The notes: generated by a model from the sequence alone, not told the origin. A DNA stretch of 64,000 nt from Natrinema versiforme JCM 10478 (GCF_000337195.1 NZ_AOID01000064.1:19770-83769); one strand, 5' to 3'. Numbered from the stretch's first letter, positions 17,374-26,844 are shown. Program-made: numbers and translations.

Positions 17374-18624
17374 ATGGCGTTCAAACAGTCACTCGAGCAG
17401 ATAGATCCGGATACGGCCGAAGCGATCGACCTCGAGCGTGAACGGCAGGAATCGACCCTCGGGATGATCGCCTCCGAGAATCACGTCTCGAAAGCCGTGC
17501 TCGAAGCACAGGGGAGCGTTCTCACGAACAAGTACGCCGAGGGATACCCCGGCGGGAGATACTACGGCGGCTGCCAACACGTCGATACCGTCGAAGAACT
17601 CGCCATCGAACGCGCAAAAGACCTGTTCGGGGTCGACCACGCCAACGTACAACCCCACAGCGGTACGCAGGCCAACATGGGCGTGTACTTCTCCGTGCTC
17701 GAACCGGGCGACAAGATCCTGTCGCTGTCGCTCTCACACGGCGGCCACCTCTCTCACGGCCACAACGTCAACTTCTCGGGACAGCTCTACGACGTCGAAC
17801 AGTACGAGGTCGACCCCGAGACGGGCTACATCGATTACGACGACCTGGAGAGACAGGCGAGCGAGTTCGACCCGGACATCATCGTGAGTGGCTCCTCGGC
17901 GTATCCCCGCGAATTCGAGTACGAACGGATCGGCGATGTCGCGGACGCGGTCGACGCGTACCACCTCGCGGATATCGCTCACGTGACGGGGCTCGTCGCT
18001 GCCGGCGTCCACGACTCGCCGGTCGACCATGCGGATTTCGTCACCGGGAGCACACACAAGACGATCCGTGCCGGCCGCGGCGGCATCATCATGTGCGACG
18101 AGGAGTTCGCGGACGATATCGACTCGGCAGTGTTCCCCGGCGCGCAGGGAGGGCCGCTGATGCACAACGTGGCCGGCAAGGCTGCAGGCTTTGCGGAAGC
18201 GACCACCGATGAGTTCCAGTCCTACGCCATGCAGACCGTCGTGAACGCGAATATCCTCGCCGACGAGTTCACCGACAGCGGACTCTCGCTGGTGAGTGAT
18301 GGCACGGACAAGCACCTCATGCTCGTCGACCTCCGTGACTCCCACCCCGACATTACGGGCAAGGAGGCTGAAGAACTCCTATCCGATGTCGGCATCATCG
18401 TCAACAAGAACACTGTGCCCGGTGAAACGCGATCGCCGATGGTTACCAGCGGAATCCGCGTCGGGACGCCGGCGCTCACGACCCGAGGCTTCGGCGAAAA
18501 GGAAATGAAGACCGTCGCCGACCTCATCGTGGATGTCCTCGACAATCCCGAGGATGAGGAGATTCACGACCGGGCCGCTTCGACGGTCGAACACCTCTGC
18601 CAGGAGTTCCCGATCTACGGATAG
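17374..18624 (+). CDS. glyA: Serine hydroxymethyltransferase
   Basis: This PLP enzyme of 416 residues interconverts glycine plus 5,10-methylene-THF with serine plus THF. Motifs are LGMIASENHVSKAVLEAQGS and NKYAEGYPGGRYYGG near the N-terminus, HSGTQANMGVYF (about 95), and the PLP lysine in TGSTHKTIRAGRGG (about residue 229). The length matches bacterial-type GlyA. The start follows a TATA-like GATACTTA by about 27 bases. Downstream of sarcosine demethylation it can join the resulting glycine and methylene-THF into serine, which the IlvA-type dehydratase then turns into pyruvate. Confidence 0.96.
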   Translation: MAFKQSLEQIDPDTAEAIDLERERQESTLGMIASENHVSKAVLEAQGSVLTNKYAEGYPGGRYYGGCQHVDTVEELAIERAKDLFGVDHANVQPHSGTQANMGVYFSVLEPGDKILSLSLSHGGHLSHGHNVNFSGQLYDVEQYEVDPETGYIDYDDLERQASEFDPDIIVSGSSAYPREFEYERIGDVADAVDAYHLADIAHVTGLVAAGVHDSPVDHADFVTGSTHKTIRAGRGGIIMCDEEFADDIDSAVFPGAQGGPLMHNVAGKAAGFAEATTDEFQSYAMQTVVNANILADEFTDSGLSLVSDGTDKHLMLVDLRDSHPDITGKEAEELLSDVGIIVNKNTVPGETRSPMVTSGIRVGTPALTTRGFGEKEMKTVADLIVDVLDNPEDEEIHDRAASTVEHLCQEFPIYG

Positions 18625-19102
18625 CCGACAGGGACCCGCCTCGAGCGATCGAGTACGCACGACTCTTTTTCGGGAACGCTTGAGCAGTCACGCTGGCGGA
18701 CCCGTGTGTGAGACGGCCCGGAATAGGTCGCCGACTCCGTGATTGCAGAGTACGCTCGACGGTATACCGTGTACTTGTGGGTCCAACGCCGCCACCTCGA
18801 GCGGCGGATTACTCTCTCTTTCTCTCTCCGACCTGCGCGACGCTGTCTGCCACTCTGGAGGCCGAGATAGCGCGTCTCTACGATGCAAAGAAGCGCGGTG
18901 ACATGACCGTCAGCGAGGACAGGTCACTCTGGGAACCAGTAGACGGACAGCCAGGGCGACGGCTGCTGTACTGACTCCCCGTACTGCGAACGGTCGAGCC
19001 TCGCAGCCGATCGGTCCGCTCGATGCGATCGCTCTCGTCGTCAGGTAGTGTCTCAGTGCTGTCCGTTTCGACCAGTTGGATCCGAGCGCCGTCGAACAGC
19101 GA
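18625..19102. other. Intergenic region between convergent glyA and BCCT genes
   Basis: Beyond the oligo-T tract it holds a plus-strand frame whose last 40 codons (18850-18974, LSATLEAEIARLYDAKKRG...) look protein-like but match nothing recognised and lack a clear start. It may be a small gene or a gene remnant. Confidence 0.35.
18663..18670 (+). terminator. Oligo-T terminator after glyA
   Basis: The CTCTTTTT tract about 40 bases past the glyA stop is a plausible archaeal termination site. Confidence 0.3.
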
Positions 19103-20731
19103 TCAATCGTCGTCCGCCCCTTCGGCCGACATATCGTCTGGAGCGTCGAAGTTCGTGGACGACTCCGACATGGTATCCGGGCGACGGGTGTCGAAGAAGA
19201 TGGGGCGTATATCACGGCAGATGTAGATGATCGCCGCGACCGCGAGGAGGGTAATGATGGCGAATGGCCCGCCGGTGATAATCGACGCCGCCTGGAGCGC
19301 GTTGACACCGCCCACGACCATTAGCAGGGACGCCAGCGCGCCGACCAGTCCGCCCCAGATCACGCGGTTGATCGTTGACGGCTCGAGTTCGCCCCCGGTC
19401 GTGAGCATCCCCAGTGCCAGCGTCGAGGAGTCCGCCGACGTGACGAAGAACGTCGTGATCAACAGCAAGAACAGGAGGTTCAGGACGCCACCGACGGGAA
19501 GCGCCTCGAACAGCGGATAGCCGGAGCCGGCGACGCCGTACTCGGAGATAACGCCGAGGATATCCGCCGCGTTGGTCGATTGGAGTTTGATCGCGGTACT
19601 ACCCATAATTCCGAACCAGGGAATCGTTATCCCCGTCGACGCCAGGACGCCGGTGGCGACGACCTGCCGGATCGTTCGACCGCGCGAAACGCGGGCGATA
19701 AACAGGCCGACGAACGGCGTCCAGGAGAACCACCATGCCCAGTAGAAGACGGTCCAGCTCCCGACCCAGCTCGCGCCGTTGCCCGCGTTCAGGAAGAAAC
19801 TCATCGCGACGAACTGGTTGATATACTGCCCGAGCGCTTCCGTCGTGACCGTCATGATGTACACTGACGGCCCCAGTATGAACGCCAGCAGCATGACGAG
19901 CATGAACAGCCCCATATTGAACTGGGAGACCCGACGGATCCCCTTCTCGATACCCAGCGTTACGGACAGCGTAAACGCGATAGTCAGGGCGGTGATCGCC
20001 AGTACCGTCCCGGCGTCACCGACCGATACCCCGGTGGTGTACTCGATGCCGGTCAGGAATTGGCTCCCGACGAACCCGAGCGTCGTCGCGATACCGCCGA
20101 GGGTGGCGAACACCGCGAGGATATCGACCAGTTTCGCCCAGACGCTGTCTAGGTTGTCGACGCCCAAGAACGGGGCGAGTACCGTCGAGATACGCATGGG
20201 CGCGTCGTGCCGGTACGTGTAGAACGCTATGGGAAGCGACATGATGGCGTACGCGGCCCACGCGGAGAGCCCCCAGTGGAAGAACGTGTACTGGACAGCA
20301 CCGACCGCTGCGTCGGCCGTCTGTGACTCGCCACCGACGAACGGCGGGACCGTGTCGTAGTGGAAGATCGCCTCTGCCGGCCCCCAGAAGACGATTCCTG
20401 CCGCGATTCCGGCTGAGTACAACATCGAAAAGTACGACAGGAAGCTGTACTGTGGCTCCTCGTCGGGCTTGCCGAGTTTGATGTTCCCCCACGGACCGAA
20501 CACCAGAAACAACGCGAACACCACGATGAAGAACATCGCGAGGATGTACACCCAGCCGACGTTTTGCCACAGGAACGAGTTCACATTGTTGACGGCTTCG
20601 GCGGCTGTGTCCGGTATCAGCGCGAACGCGACGACTGCTACCAACGCTGTGAGGAACCCGACGAGAAACACGGGACCGTCGAGTTCGTCCGTGAACCGAG
20701 CGAACCGACCGTTTGGCTTAGAGTCGCCCAT
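19103..20731 (-). CDS. BCCT family betaine/carnitine/choline transporter
   Basis: The 542-residue secondary transporter has about twelve hydrophobic segments and imports a trimethylammonium compound with sodium or protons. The BCCT signature is clear: FHWGLSAWAAYAI around residue 155 and the aromatic-rich GSWTVFYWAWWFSWTPFVGLF near residue 310-330, followed by RVSRGRTIRQ. The acidic C-terminal tail is cytoplasmic and typical of haloarchaea. It is transcribed in the same direction as folD, the second FAD-GcvT gene and ilvA. Glycine betaine is the most likely substrate given the demethylation genes. Import for use as an osmolyte as well as for catabolism is possible. Confidence 0.93.
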   Translation of the reverse strand: MGDSKPNGRFARFTDELDGPVFLVGFLTALVAVVAFALIPDTAAEAVNNVNSFLWQNVGWVYILAMFFIVVFALFLVFGPWGNIKLGKPDEEPQYSFLSYFSMLYSAGIAAGIVFWGPAEAIFHYDTVPPFVGGESQTADAAVGAVQYTFFHWGLSAWAAYAIMSLPIAFYTYRHDAPMRISTVLAPFLGVDNLDSVWAKLVDILAVFATLGGIATTLGFVGSQFLTGIEYTTGVSVGDAGTVLAITALTIAFTLSVTLGIEKGIRRVSQFNMGLFMLVMLLAFILGPSVYIMTVTTEALGQYINQFVAMSFFLNAGNGASWVGSWTVFYWAWWFSWTPFVGLFIARVSRGRTIRQVVATGVLASTGITIPWFGIMGSTAIKLQSTNAADILGVISEYGVAGSGYPLFEALPVGGVLNLLFLLLITTFFVTSADSSTLALGMLTTGGELEPSTINRVIWGGLVGALASLLMVVGGVNALQAASIITGGPFAIITLLAVAAIIYICRDIRPIFFDTRRPDTMSESSTNFDAPDDMSAEGADDD

Positions 20732-20965
20732 ATGCAGTCACCAATGTTTGCCTCGAGTACGTGCCGTCCGTGCCGATACGAATCCGTCCGATCTCACGAC
20801 GGTGTTCTCTCGTGTCGTCTCGATTCGTGGTCTTCCCGCTTGCGCGGTACCCTTGTCTCGTGATAGCATTGGGGTCTCTCCCATCTCCTAACATCTCGTA
20901 GTGGCGTATAAACCCCTGGTAGTGACTGGCACTGAACATATTATAACAATAATTTGTAACAAATC

Positions 20966-20982
20966 CGTTCCGTTTCGGAACG
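20966..20982 (-). terminator. Hairpin terminator after ilvA
   Basis: A perfect 7-base stem CGTTCCG / CGGAACG with a 3-base loop lies 28 bases past the ilvA stop. On the minus strand it is followed by an AT-rich tract, so it could end the ilvA message before the BCCT gene. An operator for the BCCT gene is the alternative. Confidence 0.4.
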
Positions 20983-21009
20983 ATGCTTCCACTACGTATA
21001 ATTTTATTT

Positions 21010-22248
21010 TTACGTCTGGTTGATGTCTTCGACGGTGTATCCTTCCGATTCGATCGCCCCGATGATCGACTCGGCGTGTTCGGCACCGCTCGTCTCGATC
21101 CGGAAGACGAGATAGGAATCACCAACGCTGAGATTCTCCACTGCCCGGTCATGGCGGACATCGTGAATGTTCGCGCCGTGGTTTGCGATGATCCCGGAAA
21201 TCTCTTCCATCTTGCCCGGGGCGTCGTTGATCCGCACGCGCAGCCGAAGGATCTGCTTTCGGTCGGTGAGTGCGTGGATGAGGACCGTTTGAAGCATTGT
21301 CATGTCGAGGTTTCCGCCACAGAGCAGCGGCATGACAGTTTCGCCCCGAACGTCGAGTTCGGGGCTCAGCACTGCTGCGACGGACGCCGCCGCAGCGCCT
21401 TCGACGACCTGCTTGGCGCGCTCGAGCAGTAGCAAGATCGCGTTTGCGATCTCCGTGTCGGAGACGGTCACGATCTCGTCGACGTGCGCGTCGATGAGAT
21501 CGAGCGTCAAGTCGGAGATGCCACCGGTCGCGATCCCGTCAGCGATCGTGTCGACTTCGTCGAGCGTGACCGGCATGCCCTTGTCTAGGCTCTCGTGGAC
21601 CGTCGACGCGCCCTCCGCCTGTACGCCGACGATCCGCGTGTCGGGCGACCGGTGAGCGAAGGCAGTCGAGATCCCGCTGATGAGTCCGCCGCCGCCGATC
21701 GGGACGACGACGGTGTCCAGGTCCGGGCAGTCCTCGTCCATCTCGATCCCGAGTGTCCCTTGGCCAGCGACGATGTGTGGATCGTCGTAGGCGTGGACGA
21801 ACTCCGCGTCGCCGCCTTCGGCTTCGGACTGGGCGTACGACATCGCGTCCTGGAAGTCTTGGCCGACGAGTTCGACGGTCCCACCGTAGCCGCGGGTCGC
21901 GTCGATCTTCGCCTGCGGGGCGGTCTTCGGCATGACGATGGTCGACTCCGCGCCACACTCCGTCGCCGCCAGCGCGACGCCCTGTGCGTGGTTTCCGGCG
22001 CTGGCAGCGACGAACTCATCGACCCCCTCCTCGACAGACTGCGATATCTTGTTGTAGGCACCTCTCGTCTTGAACGAGCCGGTCCACTGGAGGTGTTCCA
22101 TCTTCAGGTACACCTCGCCGCCAACCATCTCGCCGAGCGACGTGCTCTGTTCGACCGGCGTGCGCTTAACGACCGTGTCGTCGTCCAACCGGTCGTGTGC
22201 CTCCTGAATGTCCTCGTATCGTACCTGCCGTTCGCGTGATTCGCTCAT
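21010..22248 (-). CDS. ilvA: Serine/threonine dehydratase (threonine ammonia-lyase type) with ACT domain
   Basis: This fold-type II PLP enzyme of 412 residues deaminates L-threonine to 2-oxobutyrate or L-serine to pyruvate. The PLP lysine is in WTGSFKTRGAYNK (about residue 59), the glycine-rich phosphate loop is PIGGGGLISG (about 185), and the C-terminal 75 residues form an ACT-like regulatory domain (LRLRVRINDAPGKMEEISGIIANHGANI). The catabolic form with one ACT-like domain fits. Its start lies 27 bases after the end of the upstream FAD-GcvT gene on the same strand, so the two form an operon; sarcosine demethylation, GlyA and this enzyme then link betaine to pyruvate. RidA nearby would protect against its aminoacrylate intermediate. 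Confidence 0.93.
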   Translation of the reverse strand: MSESRERQVRYEDIQEAHDRLDDDTVVKRTPVEQSTSLGEMVGGEVYLKMEHLQWTGSFKTRGAYNKISQSVEEGVDEFVAASAGNHAQGVALAATECGAESTIVMPKTAPQAKIDATRGYGGTVELVGQDFQDAMSYAQSEAEGGDAEFVHAYDDPHIVAGQGTLGIEMDEDCPDLDTVVVPIGGGGLISGISTAFAHRSPDTRIVGVQAEGASTVHESLDKGMPVTLDEVDTIADGIATGGISDLTLDLIDAHVDEIVTVSDTEIANAILLLLERAKQVVEGAAAASVAAVLSPELDVRGETVMPLLCGGNLDMTMLQTVLIHALTDRKQILRLRVRINDAPGKMEEISGIIANHGANIHDVRHDRAVENLSVGDSYLVFRIETSGAEHAESIIGAIESEGYTVEDINQT

Positions 22249-22275
22249 GGTGTAGATTCTATCGAAGTCGTTCGA

Positions 22276-24828
22276 TCACCGGATGATCTTATCGCGTCCG
22301 GGGTCGAACAGCGGTTCGTCGCGGACCGTCGCGTCGTACGTTTCGCCCTCACACTGGATCTGGACCGCGGTACCGGCCTCGGCGTACTCGCTGGGCAGGT
22401 ACGTATAGGCGATCGACTCCTGGACCGAGTAGCCGAAGTCGCCGGCTTGTACGTATCCGAGAACCTCACCGTCCGCGAGCACCGGGCGACCGCCGAGCAT
22501 CGCGTCGGTCGAATCGTCCAGCGTCAGACAGGCGACTTCGGTGTCGATGCCCGCCTCTTTGGCCTCGGCGAGCGCCTCCTTTCCGATGAACTCGGTCTCC
22601 AGATCGACGGCGAATGGAAGGCCGGCCTCGAGCGGATTGACGTCCGTGTCGATGTCAGTCCCCCACAGGCGGAACCCTTTCTCGAGCCGCATCGACTCGA
22701 GCGCGCCGTCGCCGATCGGCCTGACATCGAGATCCTGGCCGGCCTCCCACAGGGTGTCCCAGAGCTTCCGACCGTATTCCGACGGGGCCCACAGTTCCCA
22801 GCCGAGTTCGCCCACGTACGACACCCGGAGTGCAATGACCGGCACGTCGCCGACGTACATGCGCTTACAGCTGAAGTACGGAAAGTCGTCGTTGGAGACG
22901 TCAGCGTCAGTGACTCGCTGGAGCAGCATCCGGGACTTCGGCCCCCATAGCCCGACCGTGCACTTCGCGGACTCCTCGATGGTGACGGAGACGGTCTCCG
23001 GGGCGTGCTCCTGAAGCCAGGAGCCGTGGATGCCCGGCGAGTTGCCGCCGCCCGTGGTCACCATGTATTCGTCGTCATCGAGGCGAGCCACGGTTAGGTC
23101 CGCGATCACGTTGCCGCCCTCGTTCAGCAACGTGGTGTAGCGAACTCGGCCGACGCTGATTTCCATGTCGTTACTACAGACCTGTTGGAGGAATTCGCCG
23201 GCGTCGTCGCCCTCCACCATGATCGAACTGAACGTCGTCATATCGTACATCGAGACGTTCTCGCGGGTATGGAGGTGCTCTGCGCCCTCGATCGGCGACC
23301 GGTTGATCCCCTGCCACTCGTCTTGTTCGGGGATCTGGTCTTCGTACTCCTCGACGAGGTCCTCGTTGTACTCGTACCACTGTGGGGATTCCCAGCCGCC
23401 GCTCTGGAAGAACTCGGCACCGAGTTCCGCCTGCTGTGGATAGAAGGGGCTCTCCCGCAGCCCTCGGTGTTCGTCCGGTTGCCAGCGAGGTTCGACGATG
23501 CTGTACACCTGCTCGTAGCGCTTCCCACCGCGGTCCATGAGGAACTCCTTGTTCCCCGCGTGGGGCGCGAATCGGGCGACGTGGATGGCGCTGGTGTCGA
23601 CTGGCCCGGACGGAAGACGGGGGACGCCGTTTTCCATCCACTCCGCGAGAATCCGACCGTACCCGCCCGAGTGGGTCCACCAGATCGCTAAGCCGGTCCA
23701 GAGGCCGTCGATTTCGGGTGTCTCGCCGATGACGGGCATCCCGTCGGGCGTGTAGACGAAGATCCCGTTCTCGGTAACCTGGAACTCTTTGTCCTGCGTG
23801 GCGGGGAGGAGTTCGTCGAACGCCTGCTGCGGTGATTTGTCCCGGTTCGGATGGGTCGCTTTCGTCCAGTGTTTCTCGGTGAAACTGTGAACCGACGCCT
23901 GACTCTCGTCGGTGTTTTTCCCCATCTCCTCGGGGTCGACGACCAGGGATTCGTGGTTGTAGGACCCGAGCCCGTAGCCGTCTCCGTGCGTGCGGAAGTA
24001 CAGCGAATGATCCTGATCGCGGCCGACAGGCCGGTCCGGCGGCTGGGACATGGACTCGGTGATGGTTCGGTCGCCAGGCACCTCGAGACCGGCCGTCGCG
24101 TCACCGAGCGACGAGGCGTTCCCCTCGAGTTCCGCCAACGATTCGGTGACGACGTACTGGTGTTCGACGGGCGCAATCGGGAGGTCGAGATCGACCATCT
24201 GTCCGGTCTGGTACGCCCAGTTGTTCGTCGCGAGGACACAGCGATCGCACTCGATGCGCCCTCGGTCCGTTTCGACAGCCGTCACTTCGCCGTCAGTCGT
24301 CTCGATGTCCGTCACTTCGGTGTTTCCGTAGAAGTCGGCCGCCGACTCGTTGATATACCACTGGAGCGCGTCAGTGCCGGCCACTTGACCGTCCGTCGGC
24401 GAATAGTATCCCCCGAGGATCTCGTCCTCGTCGACGAGCGGCAACTGCTCCGTGACTTCTTCGGGCTCGAGGAGTTGCGGATCGGGGAGCCCGTAGGACT
24501 TGGCCCACTCGACACGACGCTCGAGGAAGTCCATGCGCTCTTCCGAGCGCGCAACTTCGATCCCGCCGACTTCCGTGTACACGCCGGCGTCTTTCAGGAG
24601 CCGGCTCGTGTAATGAGCCGTCTTCGTCTGGATTTTCGACGGTGACGTCTGGAACATGATCCCCGGAGCGTGCGTCGAGGAGCCACCGGTCACCGGAAGC
24701 GGTCCTTGATCGAGGGCGACGACGTCTTCCGCCCCGAGTTCGGTCAAGTGGTATGCGATGCTACACCCGACGGCACCCGCACCGATGACGACAGTATCTG
24801 CTCGTGACGGAACGCTGTCTGTGCTCAT
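22276..24828 (-). CDS. FAD oxidoreductase-GcvT fusion, second dimethylglycine/sarcosine dehydrogenase-type protein
   Basis: The 850-residue paralogue of the 5771-8344 product has a DAO-type FAD domain (VVIGAGAVGCSIAYHLTELG near the N-terminus, then GGSSTHAPG), a linker domain, and a C-terminal GcvT folate domain from about residue 525 to the end. It would demethylate dimethylglycine or sarcosine with methylene-THF as product. The start MSTDSV at 24828 is chosen over an upstream in-frame ATG because the TATA-like CTTATAAG (24856-24863) is about 31 bases before it. It heads an operon with ilvA, which hints that this copy makes glycine (sarcosine step) while the other takes dimethylglycine; that split is an inference. 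FolD is upstream on the same strand behind its own spacer. Confidence 0.9.
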   Translation of the reverse strand: MSTDSVPSRADTVVIGAGAVGCSIAYHLTELGAEDVVALDQGPLPVTGGSSTHAPGIMFQTSPSKIQTKTAHYTSRLLKDAGVYTEVGGIEVARSEERMDFLERRVEWAKSYGLPDPQLLEPEEVTEQLPLVDEDEILGGYYSPTDGQVAGTDALQWYINESAADFYGNTEVTDIETTDGEVTAVETDRGRIECDRCVLATNNWAYQTGQMVDLDLPIAPVEHQYVVTESLAELEGNASSLGDATAGLEVPGDRTITESMSQPPDRPVGRDQDHSLYFRTHGDGYGLGSYNHESLVVDPEEMGKNTDESQASVHSFTEKHWTKATHPNRDKSPQQAFDELLPATQDKEFQVTENGIFVYTPDGMPVIGETPEIDGLWTGLAIWWTHSGGYGRILAEWMENGVPRLPSGPVDTSAIHVARFAPHAGNKEFLMDRGGKRYEQVYSIVEPRWQPDEHRGLRESPFYPQQAELGAEFFQSGGWESPQWYEYNEDLVEEYEDQIPEQDEWQGINRSPIEGAEHLHTRENVSMYDMTTFSSIMVEGDDAGEFLQQVCSNDMEISVGRVRYTTLLNEGGNVIADLTVARLDDDEYMVTTGGGNSPGIHGSWLQEHAPETVSVTIEESAKCTVGLWGPKSRMLLQRVTDADVSNDDFPYFSCKRMYVGDVPVIALRVSYVGELGWELWAPSEYGRKLWDTLWEAGQDLDVRPIGDGALESMRLEKGFRLWGTDIDTDVNPLEAGLPFAVDLETEFIGKEALAEAKEAGIDTEVACLTLDDSTDAMLGGRPVLADGEVLGYVQAGDFGYSVQESIAYTYLPSEYAEAGTAVQIQCEGETYDATVRDEPLFDPGRDKIIR

Positions 24829-24855
24829 ATGACACATCCCAATCCGGTGGATTCT

Positions 24856-24863
24856 CTTATAAG
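24856..24863 (-). promoter_or_regulatory. TATA box of the FAD-GcvT / ilvA operon
   Basis: CTTATAAG is a perfect palindrome placed about 31 bases before the ATG at 24828. Confidence 0.5.
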
Positions 24864-25008
24864 TGCAACGGTCATTTAAGTCAAAACCGGTCGCAGACAC
24901 TGAGGTACGGCAAAGCGGCAGGCCACTCCACTACTAGCTAGAAAATTTACAAAAGGTCCACAAAATGAAGCCTATGTGTTACTTTCGGGAAGCGCGAGCC
25001 ACTGCTGG

Positions 25009-25947
25009 TCAGGGAAGATCAACGTCGACGTTCTCCTGCAGGCTGGCCGCCTTGACGGTGTTGTAGAGCAACATCGCGATCGTCAGCGGGCCGACGCCGC
25101 CAGGGACCGGTGTGATCGCGCTGGCTTTCTGTTTTGCACTCTCGAATTCGACGTCGCCGACGAGTTCGTACCCCTTGTCGGTGTCCGACTGGTCAGACGG
25201 TGTCTGACCGTCCTCCAAACGTCGTTCGGAGACGTCGACGCGATTGACGCCCACATCGATGACAACGGTGTCTTCCGAGAGCATCGATCCGTCGATCAGT
25301 TCCGGGACGCCGGCGGCGGCGATAACGATGTCCGCGTTTTTCGTTTTTTCTGCGAGCGCATCCGTTCGGGAGTGACAGGTCGTCACCGTTGCGTTACCGA
25401 GATCTCTCTTCTGGACGAGGAGGTTCGTCATCGGTTTCCCGACGATGTTGGACCTGCCGACGACCGCGACGTCTTTTCCCGCCGTCTCCACGCCCGTTTC
25501 GGCGAGCAGTCGTTGGATCCCGTGTGGCGTACACGGTTTGAGTCGGGGCTCGCCCGTGACGAGTTTGCCGACGTTCTCCGGATGGAACCCGTCGACGTCT
25601 TTCATCGGATCGATCCGCTCGAGAACGGTTTGCTCGTCGACGTGGTCGGGGACCGGCATCTGGACGAGAATGCCGTGTACGTCCGGGTTTTCGTTCAACG
25701 CCTCTATCCGACCCTCTAGCGTGTCCGACGACGCCTCGGCGTCGAGTTCGTGGTGACGCCCTTCGATCCCGATTTCCTCGCATGCCCGCTGTTTCATGTT
25801 CACGTACGTCTCGCTCGCGCCGTCGTCGCTCATCAACACCGTCGCGAGACCGGGTGTGACGCCGTGATCGCCGAGTGTGTCGACGCACACGTTCAATTCT
25901 GCCTTGATTCGATCCGCAATCTCGTTTCCATCGATGATTTCTGTCAT
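25009..25947 (-). CDS. folD: Methylene-THF dehydrogenase / methenyl-THF cyclohydrolase
   Basis: The bifunctional enzyme of 312 residues oxidises 5,10-methylene-THF to methenyl-THF and hydrolyses it to 10-formyl-THF. Motifs are ETYVNMKQRACEEIGI with the YxxxK catalytic Tyr and Lys (about 50-54), GILVQMPVPDHV, PCTPHGIQRLL, GRSNIVGKPM for NAD(P) binding and TPVPGGVGPLTIAMLL at the C-terminus. A haloarchaeal insertion of acidic residues lies near residue 240. The start MTEIID is the conserved one; the open frame extends 19 codons further without support. It gives the island an oxidative branch for methyl groups released by the two FAD-GcvT proteins. Confidence 0.95.
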   Translation of the reverse strand: MTEIIDGNEIADRIKAELNVCVDTLGDHGVTPGLATVLMSDDGASETYVNMKQRACEEIGIEGRHHELDAEASSDTLEGRIEALNENPDVHGILVQMPVPDHVDEQTVLERIDPMKDVDGFHPENVGKLVTGEPRLKPCTPHGIQRLLAETGVETAGKDVAVVGRSNIVGKPMTNLLVQKRDLGNATVTTCHSRTDALAEKTKNADIVIAAAGVPELIDGSMLSEDTVVIDVGVNRVDVSERRLEDGQTPSDQSDTDKGYELVGDVEFESAKQKASAITPVPGGVGPLTIAMLLYNTVKAASLQENVDVDLP

Positions 25948-26330
25948 TGGTTTACCTTCGAGTGTCACTCTGCAGTGACCGTACCCACAGCTGGCGGGAG
26001 GCACTGAGCTGTTACCCGCAGCGTCAGCGGTTGCAGGGTCATCCGGTAGAAGTAATTACTTTACGGGTAGCGGGGACGACCGGATTCTCTATCCTTGTTT
26101 GTGGGAAAATCGGGGTGGTGTGTCCACCGTTGCTGGCAAGATCGTATAAAATCCCGTAACTATCCACGTGAAGCTATTTTAAGTGATACAGTAACACTTG
26201 TCACGGCACCTCACCCGGGTGCCCTACACAGGATGAGGAACATGGATCCGTCCAACGGTCGTTCCGACCGCGGACTGTCCCGGATCCCGTAGCTCTGTCC
26301 TCAGCCACGGGCTAACACGGGTCTCGATAA

Positions 26331-26415
26331 CTATAGTAGCTCTTGAAAGTCACTGCACACCCGATCGCAGGAGAGCGTTGTGATCGGTGTGTCAATCGTT
26401 CAAGAGCTACTATAG
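26331..26415. repeat. Palindromic MITE-like element, copy 1
   Basis: A perfect 17-base terminal inverted repeat, CTATAGTAGCTCTTGAA (26331-26347) and its complement (26399-26415), encloses an inner inverted repeat around CACACCCGATCG / TGATCGGTGTG. The 85 bases could fold into one long hairpin. A related copy lies about 45 bases downstream. Confidence 0.7.
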
Positions 26416-26456
26416 ACCCCCTCATCCACAGTCGTAGCGACGAAATAGCCTCTCTT

Positions 26457-26538
26457 CTCGTAGCCACCGAAAGCCACTGCACACTTGATCGCCAGACAGC
26501 GTTTCGATCGGTGTGTGAATCGTTTCAGTGGCTACTAT
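26457..26538. repeat. Palindromic MITE-like element, copy 2
   Basis: Arms GTAGCCACCGAAA (26460-26472) and TTTCAGTGGCTAC (26523-26535) pair with one mismatch. The inner part CACTGCACACTTGATCG...CGATCGGTGTGTGAATCG closely follows copy 1. The outer left end is diverged, so this is the same family with a decayed end. Confidence 0.65.
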
Positions 26539-26745
26539 CGGTGCCTTGGAGAAGTCTTGCCGTCGATCGATTCTCAACTCTCCAGTCGTCCGTAACACCG
26601 TGTTTCGGAACACGGATCGCGCTGATCAGTGTCCGTCGACAACCGTCAGCACGCGACGGAACTCGTTGATCGAACGCCCCAGAAGACCGGCCTGTCTCGT
26701 CCTCTTTCTGTCGACGGTAGATGGACGGTTGTTCTAGGGGAGGCG

Positions 26746-26769
26746 GTAGAATAACAGTGATATCACTGT
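26746..26769. repeat. 20-base repeated element, copy 2, with 16-base palindrome
   Basis: 26746-26765 repeats 5634-5653 exactly, and here ACAGTGATATCACTGT (26754-26769) is a perfect palindrome. No gene start lies nearby on either strand, which speaks for a mobile-element end rather than an active operator at this copy. Confidence 0.5.
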
Positions 26770-26844
26770 GAAATACTGGTGGTGGTCGCGATTCGTCCGC
26801 GACCGTGACCGTCGCGTCGAACGAGATACCGTAGCAAAGACCGG

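Larger units (their letters stand above)
25948..26844. other. Gene-poor stretch with palindromic repeats
   Basis: No convincing gene is seen between folD and the trpG fragment. It holds two related hairpin elements (26331-26415 and 26457-26538) and the second copy of the 20-base element with a 16-base palindrome (26746-26769), so it looks like a site of past insertions. Confidence 0.5.

Noticed and set aside
26331-26538. CRISPR array
   Set aside because: Only two diverged palindromic units of 80-85 bases; no regular repeat-spacer pattern.
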